Part shown: positions 15,679 to 23,326 of the stretch, piece by piece | Numbering within the stretch: the stretch's first letter is position 1 | Layout of the letters: each line of letters starts with the position of its first letter | DNA from: CAWIUB01 sp963839175 | GTDB taxonomy: Bacteria; Actinomycetota; Actinomycetes; Mycobacteriales; Jatrophihabitantaceae | Length of the DNA: 64,000 nt | Direction: 5' to 3' | NCBI GenBank assembly: GCA_963839175.1 | Contig: CAWIUB010000016.1 | Location: forward strand, 62,001 to 126,000 | Translations under genes and position numbers: made by a program | The notes under the pieces: generated by a model | The model's database searches: none | Seen by the model: only the letters and a program-made list of their open reading frames with translations | What the model was told of the DNA's origin: nothing

Positions 15679-16629
15679 GTGCCTCCGCTGGCCATCGGCG
15701 TCGACATCGGCGGCACCAAAGTGGCCGCAGGTGTCGTCGCCGACGACGGGAGCCTGGTCGATGCGGCACGCCGGCCCACGCCGGGTAACGACGTGGTCGA
15801 GACCGAGCGGGTGATCGCCGAGGTCGTGAACGAGCTGCGCGCCCGGCACGACGTCGTAGCGGTCGGCATCGGCGCGGCTGGGTGGATCGCCAACGACCGC
15901 GCCACCGTGCTGTTCTCGCCGCACCTGGCCTGGCGCGACGAGCCCCTGCGCGACGCGCTCAGCGGCCGGATCGGGGTACCGGTCCTGGTCGAGAACGACG
16001 CCAATGCCGCCGCCTGGGCGGAGTACCGATTCGGCGCGGGCCGCGGAGCGCGGGTGCTTGTCTGCGTAACGCTCGGCACCGGAATCGGCGGCGGGCTGGT
16101 TGTCAGCGGCGTGCTCTATCGTGGCGCGAACGGCGTCGGTTGCGAGTTCGGCCACATGACGCTCGTGCCGGAAGGGCGGCGCTGCGCCTGCGGCAACCGG
16201 GGCTGCTGGGAGATGTACGCGTCCGGGACGGCACTGGCCCACGACGCGGTCGAGCTCGCTGCGGCGTCGCCGGTGGCCGCGCGGCGGCTGCTGGAGTTGG
16301 CCGACGGTGATCCCTCGGCGATGACCGGCCAGCTGGTGGCCGACGCGGCGCGCGAGGGTGACCGCGCGGCAGTAGACATCTATACGACGATGGGCCAGCA
16401 GCTCGGCCACGGGCTCGCCAGCCTCGCCGCGGTGATCGACCCGAGCATGTTCGTCATCGGCGGCGGGGTCTCGCAGGCCGGCGACCTGCTGCTGCGGCCG
16501 GCCCGCGAGACGTTCCGGCGATCGCTCACCGGACGTGGATTCCGCCCCGAGGCCGAAGTCGTGCTGGCGCAGTTGGGTCCTGACGCCGGCTTGGTGGGTG
16601 CCGCCGATCTCGCCCGCCGGCGCGTCTGA
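15679..16629 (+). CDS. glk: ROK-family glucokinase
   Basis: A 316-residue sugar kinase starting at GTG 15679, two bases after the previous stop. Phosphate loop GVDIGGTKVAAGVV at the N-terminus, catalytic region LVENDANAAAWAEYRFGAG, GTGIGGGLVVSG, and the ROK zinc motif CACGNRGCWE preceded by EFGHM. ROK kinases with this zinc site are typically ATP-dependent glucokinases in actinobacteria, where they also take part in carbon repression. Polyphosphate use cannot be judged. The frame is open far upstream, but only this start gives the family N-terminus (PLAIGVDIGGTK). Confidence 0.9.
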   Translation: MPPLAIGVDIGGTKVAAGVVADDGSLVDAARRPTPGNDVVETERVIAEVVNELRARHDVVAVGIGAAGWIANDRATVLFSPHLAWRDEPLRDALSGRIGVPVLVENDANAAAWAEYRFGAGRGARVLVCVTLGTGIGGGLVVSGVLYRGANGVGCEFGHMTLVPEGRRCACGNRGCWEMYASGTALAHDAVELAAASPVAARRLLELADGDPSAMTGQLVADAAREGDRAAVDIYTTMGQQLGHGLASLAAVIDPSMFVIGGGVSQAGDLLLRPARETFRRSLTGRGFRPEAEVVLAQLGPDAGLVGAADLARRRV

Positions 16630-16631
16630 GC

Positions 16632-17321
16632 ATGCCCATTCTGCGCCTACTCAGCTATAACGTGCACTCGATGCGGGACGACGACGCTGCGGTGACGCGG
16701 GTCATTCGCGCCGCGCATCCTCACGTGGTGTGTGTCCAGGAGGCGCCGCGGTTGCTGCGCTGGCGCGCCAAGTGCGCCGCGCTCGCCCGGCGCAGCGGGC
16801 TGGTCGTCGTCAGCGGGGGACGGCCAGCAGCGGCCAACCTGCTGCTGTCGTCGTTGTCCGTCGACGTCGTGTCGTCGCGGGACCGGACGTTCTCCCTCCG
16901 CTCCCGGCTGGATTCGCGCGGTACGTCGATCGCCGTGCTGAGCCTCGCGGGTCGGCAGTTCGCCGTCGCGGGGGTTCATCTCGGCCTCGAAGCTGCACCA
17001 CGGCCGCGCCACGTGGCCGAGCTGCACGCCATCCTCGACCGGGCAGTGCCCGCGGACGTGCCGGTGATCGTGGCCGGTGACGTCAACGACGAACCCGGCT
17101 CGGCCGTGTGGCAGGCACTTGCCGCGCGCGGTACCGACGCCTGGGCAGCGGCGGGGGAGGGCGACGGGTTCACCTACAGCGCGACGAACCCGCAGCGGCG
17201 CATCGATGCCGTATTCGCCGACCCGCGGCTCCCGGTGCACACGGCGCAGGTGCTCGACGGCGCCGACGTCCGCGCGGCGAGCGACCACCGGCCGGTGCTG
17301 GTCGAGATCGACCTGGCATGA
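16632..17321 (+). CDS. Endonuclease/exonuclease/phosphatase-family hydrolase
   Basis: A 229-residue protein, ATG three bases after the glucokinase stop. The EEP fold is visible: LRLLSYNVHSMRDD at the N-terminus (catalytic Asn), VCVQEAP (metal-binding Glu), VAGVHLGL, PVIVAGDVNDEPGSAVW (GDxN), and ASDHRPVLVEIDL at the end (DHRP). The family cleaves phosphodiesters in DNA, RNA, lipids or inositol phosphates, and substrate cannot be read from the motifs. No signal peptide is present, so it acts in the cytoplasm. Confidence 0.88.
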   Translation: MPILRLLSYNVHSMRDDDAAVTRVIRAAHPHVVCVQEAPRLLRWRAKCAALARRSGLVVVSGGRPAAANLLLSSLSVDVVSSRDRTFSLRSRLDSRGTSIAVLSLAGRQFAVAGVHLGLEAAPRPRHVAELHAILDRAVPADVPVIVAGDVNDEPGSAVWQALAARGTDAWAAAGEGDGFTYSATNPQRRIDAVFADPRLPVHTAQVLDGADVRAASDHRPVLVEIDLA

Positions 17322-17360
17322 GCGCGCGTCACCGAGCGAATCATGGCGCAGTGGCTGGGC

Positions 17361-17594
17361 TCAGACGCCAACCGGACGGACCGTGCGCACCGCGCCGAGC
17401 CAGCGTTCGAGCGGCAAGGAGCCCCGCCGTGCCGCGGTGATGCCCGCGTCGACCAACACGGCGTACGGCGTGGTGGCGAGGTCCGGTACCTGCGGACGGG
17501 CGAGGAACGCCTCCCGCTCGTCGTCGCCGAATTCAGTCGGGTCGTTACCGGTGAGCCGACACCACAGCGCGAACACCGTCTCTTCGGGTGTCAT
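17361..17594 (-). CDS. Hypothetical protein (77 aa)
   Basis: A 77-residue product starting MTPEETVFALWCRLTGNDPT, then EFGDDEREAFLARPQV and a Leu/Arg-rich C-terminus. A purine-rich GAGAGGCGGG precedes the ATG. Composition looks like a real soluble protein rather than a shadow. I recognise no family. It is convergent with the EEP gene and divergent from the recombinase fusion gene. Confidence 0.55.
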   Translation of the reverse strand: MTPEETVFALWCRLTGNDPTEFGDDEREAFLARPQVPDLATTPYAVLVDAGITAARRGSLPLERWLGAVRTVRPVGV

Positions 17595-17748
17595 GTGAGC
17601 CCGCCTCTCGGACCAGCAATGTGACCGGTGACACCTGCGAGCGTGCGCGCGGCAGGTGACCGGCTGCCCGTGCCTAGGTGTCGTGTTGGAGAACGTTGCA
17701 ACACGCGCCGGATGCTCACCGGCGCTCGGGGCACCCGCGCGGAGGCGC

Positions 17749-17754
17749 TAAGGT
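17749..17754 (+). promoter_or_regulatory. Candidate -10 box for the recombinase-membrane fusion gene
   Basis: TAAGGT lies 40 bases before the TTG start at 17795. A transcript from here would exclude the GTG at 17678, supporting the shorter protein. No clear -35 was seen. Confidence 0.35.
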
Positions 17755-17794
17755 CTGTCTCGCGGGGAAGAGCCGAGCGGAAGCGGGAGCCAGA

Positions 17795-19324
17795 TTGTCG
17801 GCAGCTGCGGACCACGAGCTGCTGCGAGACCCCTCGCGGCTGCTGCTTGACGCGATCCGGTCCGCCGTCGAGCACCGCGGCAGCGGGGTGTCGTCCGGCC
17901 GGGCGAGCCTGGATAGAGCGCGGGCCGGCGCGACGGTGGGTCAGATCCCGGTCGGCTACCTCGCCGTCCGCGCCGCGTCCGGCCGGCGCGTCGAGACGGA
18001 TCCGCACCAGGGCCCGCTCGTGTCCTGGGCGTTCGAGGCTTTCGCGTCAGGCGAGCATGAGCTGCCCGATCTGCTCGCAGCGCTGACTGGCAGGGGGTTG
18101 ACGACACGTGCTGGCCCGCGCACCCAGCCGCGGCCACTCACGGCGGCGCAGCTCGTGCGGCTGCTGCGCAATCCGTACTACCTCGGCGTCGTGAGCTACC
18201 GGGGCATGCGTTACACCGGGCAGCACGACCCGCTCGTCGACCGCGTGACGTTCGAGCGCGTGCAGCGCCGCCTGGACGCGGAGGCAGGTACCGCCCGTCA
18301 CTACCTGGACGCAGCCGTCACGTGTGGTCGGTGCGGCAACGCATTGCGAGTGCGCCGTCCGCGAAGGGCGCCCTACCCTCCAGTGTTCGTCTGTGCGAGG
18401 ACGTCCTGCGACCAACAGCCGGTCGGTGTCGACGTGGTCGAGTTGCTCGTCGCCGACCACTACCGTGACCTGACCCTCGAGCCGGAGCTGCGCGCGGGGG
18501 TGGCTGCCGAGCTGGACGGCGAGGAGGTAGACCTGCACCGTGCTTATCAGGAAGCCACCCCATCGCTGCGGCGCGAGTTCAATCAGGCGCTGTTCGCGCA
18601 GCTGCACTTCACTGACGATGGCAAGGTGCGCAGCACCCCGTCCGATCCGCCAGTCGCGGTTGCCGTCTCTTACCCGAACGTCGACGAGGGGATCGTGCCG
18701 GCCGAACCGAGTCCGGCAACGGCACGGGCCCGGCCACGACGGGTCACGATCCGGCCGCTCGTGACGCTGCCGTCGGATCCGGCGTCGGCGTCGACACCGT
18801 TTGCTCCTCGACTTCCCCTCCCGGGCCCGCTCGTGATCGGATCTGCCCTCGTCGTCACCTGGGGGGCGATGATCCTGCTCGCCAGCATTCTGCAGCCGAG
18901 CGCTCAGACCCAGCGGGTGGCCTTGTTCTTCCACCTCGCGGCGCTCGTGCTCGGTTTCGGCGCCGTGCTGTTCGTCGACTGGCACGGCCTGCTGTTCCTT
19001 GCCGGGCGCCGTAGCCATCGCGATGTCGTCTCAGTCGTCTGTGGTGCGCACCCGCTGATCTGGTCGGGGCTGGCGGTGTTGGTTGCGAGTGGCACGTTCT
19101 TGCGGCCGAACCTGACTTCGTCGCTCACCTGGGTCAAGCTGTGCCTCGTCTTGCTACTCGCGTTGAATGGGCTCGTCGCCGCACAGATCTCGGTGCGGCT
19201 GCGTGCCCTGGGTGACCGGTCGCCGACCGCTCGGCTGCTCGTTCTCGGCGGCATCGTCGCGGTGGTCTCGCAGGCGAGCTGGTGGGGCAGCACGCTGATC
19301 GGCTTCGTCAACGCCACATCCTGA
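17795..19324 (+). CDS. Fusion of a catalytic-domain-less serine recombinase and a membrane domain
   Basis: A continuous 509-codon frame. I choose TTG 17795 because GGGAG stands just before it; GTG 17678 is the alternative. Residues about 10-47 resemble the long helix that follows the catalytic domain of large serine recombinases. Residues 48-165 are a recombinase domain (VGQIPVGYLAV, then LLAALTGRGLTTRAG, then LLRNPYYLGVVSYRG). A zinc ribbon follows with C177, C180, C200 and C205. The resolvase catalytic domain with its serine is absent, so it cannot cut DNA. After a Pro-rich linker (about 300-342), residues 344-509 hold about five membrane helices (LFFHLAALVLGFGAVLFVDW, SLTWVKLCLVLLLALNGLVA), a type I recall from actinobacterial membrane proteins of unknown function. 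This looks like a gene fusion retaining DNA-binding modules at the membrane. Function unknown. Confidence 0.8.
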   Translation: MSAAADHELLRDPSRLLLDAIRSAVEHRGSGVSSGRASLDRARAGATVGQIPVGYLAVRAASGRRVETDPHQGPLVSWAFEAFASGEHELPDLLAALTGRGLTTRAGPRTQPRPLTAAQLVRLLRNPYYLGVVSYRGMRYTGQHDPLVDRVTFERVQRRLDAEAGTARHYLDAAVTCGRCGNALRVRRPRRAPYPPVFVCARTSCDQQPVGVDVVELLVADHYRDLTLEPELRAGVAAELDGEEVDLHRAYQEATPSLRREFNQALFAQLHFTDDGKVRSTPSDPPVAVAVSYPNVDEGIVPAEPSPATARARPRRVTIRPLVTLPSDPASASTPFAPRLPLPGPLVIGSALVVTWGAMILLASILQPSAQTQRVALFFHLAALVLGFGAVLFVDWHGLLFLAGRRSHRDVVSVVCGAHPLIWSGLAVLVASGTFLRPNLTSSLTWVKLCLVLLLALNGLVAAQISVRLRALGDRSPTARLLVLGGIVAVVSQASWWGSTLIGFVNATS

Positions 19325-19344
19325 CCGTCGTTCTTGGCCGACGC

Positions 19345-19986
19345 TCAAAGGACGGCGCCGTCGTCGCCCTCGTCGTCGTGCTGGTCGCGTAGTCGCATCA
19401 CCAGCATTCCGGCGCCGAGGAGAAGGCCCGCGACGCCGATCAGGAAGCGGGCAGAGCTGCCCAGGCCGAGCATGCCGCCAAAGGCGAGCACGCAGATCGC
19501 CGCGGCCAGGACGACCAGCGCGTATACCGTGGCGGGCGCGAGCCGGGGGAGCGGTGGTGGGGCGGGCGGGACGTAGTGCTCGTCCTCGTCGTCCGAGGTG
19601 GTCGGCGGGACGAGGCGGGCCCGCCATTCTGCGTCTTCGCGTGTCAGGTCGCGTTCGGCGGCGCGCACCGCGGCGACCGTGTCGACGTGCCAGTCCGAGA
19701 CGAGCCGGTCGAACGTGGCATCGGTCTGCGAAGGGTCGGTCGCCAGCCCCGGGCGGGTGGCCGCGGCGACGATCGCCCGCGCGTCGAGGTGCTCGTCCTC
19801 GGCGACGAACAACCGCTCGCGCTCGTCGGGGGGAGACGGTTCCTCGAGGTAGGCGGCGATCCGGGCTCGGCGCAACGCGTCGAGCACCCGCTCGGCGACC
19901 TGGGGATCAACGTCGACGAGCGGCAGATAGGCCGGTGCGCTCAGCCCGTTGTCGCGCCGCGGCACCGAGTCACTGCCTTCGCTCAC
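19345..19986 (-). CDS. Conserved protein with C-terminal membrane anchor (213 aa)
   Basis: A 213-residue protein, GTG start. The N-terminal 140 residues are soluble (YLPLVDVDPQVAERVLDALR, VSDWHVDTVAAVRAAERDL, EWRARLVPP). An acidic/Pro linker follows (TSDDEDEHYVPPAPPPLPRL), then two hydrophobic helices (ATVYALVVLAAAICVLAFGG and ARFLIGVAGLLLGAGMLVM) and an acidic tail. I recall the same layout in actinobacteria beside the esterase and acyltransferase genes, as here. Function unknown. It is convergent with the recombinase fusion, 20 bases apart. Confidence 0.8.
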   Translation of the reverse strand: MSEGSDSVPRRDNGLSAPAYLPLVDVDPQVAERVLDALRRARIAAYLEEPSPPDERERLFVAEDEHLDARAIVAAATRPGLATDPSQTDATFDRLVSDWHVDTVAAVRAAERDLTREDAEWRARLVPPTTSDDEDEHYVPPAPPPLPRLAPATVYALVVLAAAICVLAFGGMLGLGSSARFLIGVAGLLLGAGMLVMRLRDQHDDEGDDGAVL

Positions 19987-19992
19987 GCGCCC

Positions 19993-20751
19993 TCACAGTG
20001 TCCGCTCATTCGCGTGCTCTTCGATAAACGCAATGCTGCCGTCGAAGATCATCTGGGCATCGTTGTCGAGGGTGGCGACGTGGTAACTGTTTTCGAGCAT
20101 GACCTCGCGGACGGTGGTAGCGGTGGCACCCTCGAGGAGCAAGCGGGCGGACAGTGGCTCGACGACGTGGTCGACCCGGCTGCGGAACATCAGGATCGGC
20201 GCGGTGATCTTGTCCAGATCCGCCACGACGGTCTTCCACAGCTGCTTAAGCGACACGAACGCCTTCAGCGGTGTCCGGTCATAGCTCGATTCGACCGCGC
20301 CGGGTTTCTTGATGTCACTGCCGATGCCGGGCCGGGATGCCACGAGTGGCGCGACGAGCCGAGCGAACTTGGCGTCGATGCGGTCGGTGCCGTACGAGGG
20401 GTTCACCAGGATCAGTCCGGCGATCGCGTCCCCGTTGTGTTCTGCCAGGCGGGTGACCAGCGTGCCGCCCATCGAAAGCCCCGCGGCGAAGACCCGCTCG
20501 CATCGCCCCGCCAGCTCCGCATAAGCGTGCTCGACCTCGCCGTACCAGTCCGGCCAGCGGGTGGTACTCATCTCCTGCCAGGTCGTGCCGTGACCAGGCA
20601 GGCGGGGCAGCCGCACCGAGTACCCGGCGCCGGCCATGTGCTCGGCCCACGGCCGCATGCTGGCGGGGTTGCCGGTGAACCCGTGGCTGATGAGGACGCC
20701 AACCGGCCCGCGGTCGGCCGCGTAGGGTTCGGCTTCGGGCAGGACGGGCAC
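19993..20751 (-). CDS. Alpha/beta hydrolase, esterase/monoacylglycerol-lipase type
   Basis: I take GTG 20751 (MPVLPEAEPYAADRGPVGVL), which fits the family N-terminus and follows GAGG; ATG 20799 is the alternative. The product is 252 residues. Oxyanion region ISHGFTGNPASMRPWAEHM, PRLPGHGTTWQEMS, nucleophile elbow AAGLSMGGTL, Asp in FRSRVDHVV, and His in NSYHVATLDND complete the catalytic triad. Such enzymes hydrolyse carboxylesters or monoacylglycerols in the cytoplasm. Its position next to a lysophospholipid acyltransferase suggests a role in lipid turnover. Confidence 0.88.
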   Translation of the reverse strand: MPVLPEAEPYAADRGPVGVLISHGFTGNPASMRPWAEHMAGAGYSVRLPRLPGHGTTWQEMSTTRWPDWYGEVEHAYAELAGRCERVFAAGLSMGGTLVTRLAEHNGDAIAGLILVNPSYGTDRIDAKFARLVAPLVASRPGIGSDIKKPGAVESSYDRTPLKAFVSLKQLWKTVVADLDKITAPILMFRSRVDHVVEPLSARLLLEGATATTVREVMLENSYHVATLDNDAQMIFDGSIAFIEEHANERTL

Positions 20752-20910
20752 GAGGACCTCGATTCTGTCGGGACAGGACGTGGGCGGGGCCTGTCTCATC
20801 ATGCCTGGTCTCGCGGGCGTGCTGCGACCTGGCACGGTGGACCCGGCACGGGCACCCGCACTACTGTTCGCACTTATCGGCAGCTCCTGCGACTCGGTGA
20901 GGAGGCCCGG

Positions 20911-21687
20911 ATGCTCTATTGGTTCCACAAGTACATCTTGATCGGGCCGTGGCTCCGGCTGATCTGGCGGCCGTACGCCGAAGGACTCGAGAACATCCCC
21001 GCTACCGGCCCCGTGATCCTCGCCAGCAACCATCTGTCGTTCTGCGATTCGTTCTTCATGCCGGTGATCGTGCCGCGCCGCGTCACCTTCCTAGCCAAGG
21101 CTGAGTACTTCACGACGCCAGGCATCAAGGGCCGTTTGTCGCGTGGGTTCTTCGCCGCCGTCGGCCAGGTACCCGTCGACCGCGACGATCCCGACGCTGC
21201 TCGCGCCGCGCTGACTACCGGGGTCCGGCTGCTGCGCCGGGGAGCCTTGTTGGGCATCTATCCCGAGGGCACCCGGTCGCCGGACGGCCGCCTGTACCGG
21301 GGCAAGACCGGGGTGGCCCGCATGGCACTGGAGGCCGGCGTGACTGTCATCCCTTGCGCGATGATCGACACGGACACCATTCAGCCCCCTGGGCGGCGCA
21401 TTCCCAAGCTGCGACCCCGGCCAGGCGTGCGCTTCGGCAAGCCGCTGGACTTCTCCCGCTACGAGGGTATGGCAGGCGACCGTTTCGTCGAACGCTCGAT
21501 GACGGACGAGATCATGTACGAGCTGATGGAACTGTCTGGCCAGGAGTACGTCGACGTCTATGCGGCCAAGCTGAAGAAGGCGCAGGGCGGGGTCGCCGCA
21601 TTCGGCGCACGACCCGCGTCCATACGTCAAGGCGCGGACGAGCTGCGCGAGGCAGCGGACCGGATGCCCATCGAGCGGGCTGGCTGA
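20911..21687 (+). CDS. plsC: 1-acyl-sn-glycerol-3-phosphate acyltransferase (PlsC family)
   Basis: A 258-residue protein, ATG 20911 behind GGTGAGGAGG. It has the acyltransferase motifs: NHLSFCDSFF (H-x4-D), GFFAAVGQVPVDRDD, GIYPEGTRSPDGRLYRGKTG and VIPCAMIDT. A hydrophobic N-terminal stretch (KYILIGPWLRLIW) anchors it to the inner membrane. It transfers an acyl chain to lysophosphatidic acid or a related lipid. It matches mycobacterial Rv2182c by position. It is divergent from the esterase gene with a 160-base control region that shows no strong promoter by eye. Confidence 0.9.
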   Translation: MLYWFHKYILIGPWLRLIWRPYAEGLENIPATGPVILASNHLSFCDSFFMPVIVPRRVTFLAKAEYFTTPGIKGRLSRGFFAAVGQVPVDRDDPDAARAALTTGVRLLRRGALLGIYPEGTRSPDGRLYRGKTGVARMALEAGVTVIPCAMIDTDTIQPPGRRIPKLRPRPGVRFGKPLDFSRYEGMAGDRFVERSMTDEIMYELMELSGQEYVDVYAAKLKKAQGGVAAFGARPASIRQGADELREAADRMPIERAG

Positions 21688-21699
21688 GGCTGCGGCCCG

Positions 21700-21705
21700 T
21701 ACAGT
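21700..21705 (+). promoter_or_regulatory. -10 box of a leaderless promoter for the exoribonuclease gene
   Basis: TACAGT ends eight bases before GTG 21714. The transcript would start at or next to the start codon. Confidence 0.5.
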
Positions 21706-21713
21706 CGCCGGAC

Positions 21714-22196
21714 GTGCGCTACTTCTACGACTGCGAGTTCATCGAGGATGGGCGGACGATCGATTTGGTGTCTATCGGCGTGGTCGACGAGTCGGGGCGG
21801 GAGTTCTACGCCGTGTCGAGCGAGTTCACCTCGTCCGCCGCGATCGAGTGGGTCCGGCGCAACGTGCTGGACAAGCTGCCCTCGCCATCCGATCCGGTGT
21901 GGCGCAGCCGGGCACAGATCCGGGCAGAGCTGCTCGCCTTCCTGACCGAGCCCGGCGAGCCGTTCGACCTGTGGGCCTGGATGGCGGCCTACGACCACGT
22001 CGCGCTGGCTCAGCTGTGGGGGGACATGCGCATGCTGCCGCGCGAGATACCGCGCTTCACGCACGAGCTGCGGCAGCGCTGGGAGGACGCTGGGGCACCG
22101 CCGCTGCCGCCGGCGCCGGCCGACCAGCATGACGCTTTGGCCGACGCCCGCCACAATCTGGCCCGTTGGCAGGCGCTGGAAGCGCTTCGGCGCTAG
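21714..22196 (+). CDS. 3'-5' exoribonuclease (Rv2179c type)
   Basis: A 160-residue DnaQ-fold nuclease. ExoI motif RYFYDCEFIEDGRTIDLVSI with catalytic Asp and Glu; a central Asp in DLWAWMAAYDHVALAQLWG (ExoII-like); and ExoIII QHDALADARHN near the C-terminus (His and Asp). This compact family is known from M. tuberculosis Rv2179c, which acts on 3' single-stranded RNA overhangs. The start GTG 21714 gives exactly the family N-terminus. The gene lies between the acyltransferase and the phosphofructokinase. Confidence 0.9.
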   Translation: MRYFYDCEFIEDGRTIDLVSIGVVDESGREFYAVSSEFTSSAAIEWVRRNVLDKLPSPSDPVWRSRAQIRAELLAFLTEPGEPFDLWAWMAAYDHVALAQLWGDMRMLPREIPRFTHELRQRWEDAGAPPLPPAPADQHDALADARHNLARWQALEALRR

Positions 22197-22199
22197 GCT
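22194..22199 (+). promoter_or_regulatory. Candidate -10 box for the phosphofructokinase gene
   Basis: TAGGCT overlaps the stop codon of the exoribonuclease gene and lies about 40 bases before ATG 22241, leaving a short leader with AAAGGA. Confidence 0.4.
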
Positions 22200-22240
22200 C
22201 GCCGCGGGTGAGAAGCAACACGCGACCGAAAGGAACGGCC

Positions 22241-23266
22241 ATGCGGATCGGAGTGCTCACCGGCGGCGGAGACTGCCCTGGCCTCAATGCGGTCATCCGC
22301 GCGATTGTGCGTAAGGGTGTCGGCGTGTACGGCTACGAGTTCGTCGGCTTCCGCGACGGGTGGAAGGGTCCGCTGGAGAACCTCACGGAGGAGCTCGGTG
22401 TGCCCCAGGTGCGAGGCATCCTGCCGCAAGGCGGGACGATACTCGGCACGTCGCGCACGAATCCCTTCAAGGTCGACGGCGGGGTAGATCGCATCCGCGA
22501 GAACCTGCAGGCGCTGGCTATCGATGCGCTGATCGCGATCGGCGGCGAAGACACCCTTGGCGTGGCCACTAAGCTGCACGAGCTCGGGGTCAACGTGGTC
22601 GGCGTCCCGAAGACCATCGACAACGACCTCGACGACACGGACTACACCTTCGGCTTCGACACCGCGGTGAACATCGCCATGGAGGCGATCGACCGGCTGC
22701 ACACCACCGCCGGGTCGCACCACCGGGCGCTGATCGTCGAAGTCATGGGCCGGCACGCCGGCTGGATCGCGCTGCACTCGGGGCTGGCGGGCGGCGCCAA
22801 CGTCATCCTCATCCCCGAGCTGCCGTTCTCACTCGACAAGGTGTGCCACTACGTCGAGACCCGCTTCGACGCGCACTACGCGCCGATCATCGTCGTAGCC
22901 GAGGGCGCCACCCCGGACGGCGCTGAGAACGTCCTGCAGGACAAGGGCTTGGACGCGTTCGGGCATGTCCGCCTCGGCGGCATCGGCGAGTGGCTCGCGG
23001 GCGAGATCGAGAAACGGACGGGCCGGGAGTCGCGTACGACCGTCCTCGGCCACATTCAACGAGGCGGGACGCCGACCGCGTTCGACCGCGTGCTCGCGAC
23101 CCGGTTCGGCATACACGCCGTCGACGCCGTTCAGGCCGGTGACTGGGGCACCATGGTCGCTCTGCACGGCACCGACATCGTGCGGGTACCGCTCACCGCC
23201 GCCACGGGGAGGCTCAAGACCGTCTCGCCCGAGCGCTACGGCGAGGCCGAGGTGTTCTTCGGCTGA
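22241..23266 (+). CDS. pfk: 6-phosphofructokinase, probably PPi-dependent
   Basis: A 341-residue enzyme, ATG 22241 with AAAGGA. Family A PFK motifs: GVLTGGGDCPGLNAVIRAIV, GGEDTLG (101-107), PKTIDNDLDDTDYTFGFDTA, and GRHAGWIA. Two residues decide the phosphoryl donor in this family: position 104 (Gly for ATP, Asp for PPi) and position 124 (Gly for ATP, Lys for PPi). Here they are D104 and K124, numbering that coincides with the E. coli enzyme. The combination predicts pyrophosphate use, as in Amycolatopsis methanolica, making the step reversible. The catalytic activity is certain from sequence; the donor is a well-founded inference. Confidence 0.92.
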   Translation: MRIGVLTGGGDCPGLNAVIRAIVRKGVGVYGYEFVGFRDGWKGPLENLTEELGVPQVRGILPQGGTILGTSRTNPFKVDGGVDRIRENLQALAIDALIAIGGEDTLGVATKLHELGVNVVGVPKTIDNDLDDTDYTFGFDTAVNIAMEAIDRLHTTAGSHHRALIVEVMGRHAGWIALHSGLAGGANVILIPELPFSLDKVCHYVETRFDAHYAPIIVVAEGATPDGAENVLQDKGLDAFGHVRLGGIGEWLAGEIEKRTGRESRTTVLGHIQRGGTPTAFDRVLATRFGIHAVDAVQAGDWGTMVALHGTDIVRVPLTAATGRLKTVSPERYGEAEVFFG

Positions 23267-23313
23267 CCGTCACTCGCGGCACCCAGCCGGCTCGACACTT
23301 CGGACCGTGCCGA

Positions 23314-23319
23314 TACTCT
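23314..23319 (+). promoter_or_regulatory. -10 box of a leaderless promoter for the DMT transporter gene
   Basis: TACTCT ends seven bases before GTG 23327. The upstream GTG 23321 would lie inside the promoter footprint, so this site decides the start. Confidence 0.5.
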
Positions 23320-23326
23320 GGTGACG

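Noticed and set aside
17678..17794. Longer N-terminus for the recombinase fusion from GTG 17678
   Set aside because: The 39 extra residues do not resemble a resolvase catalytic domain, and the candidate -10 box at 17749 lies downstream of that start.
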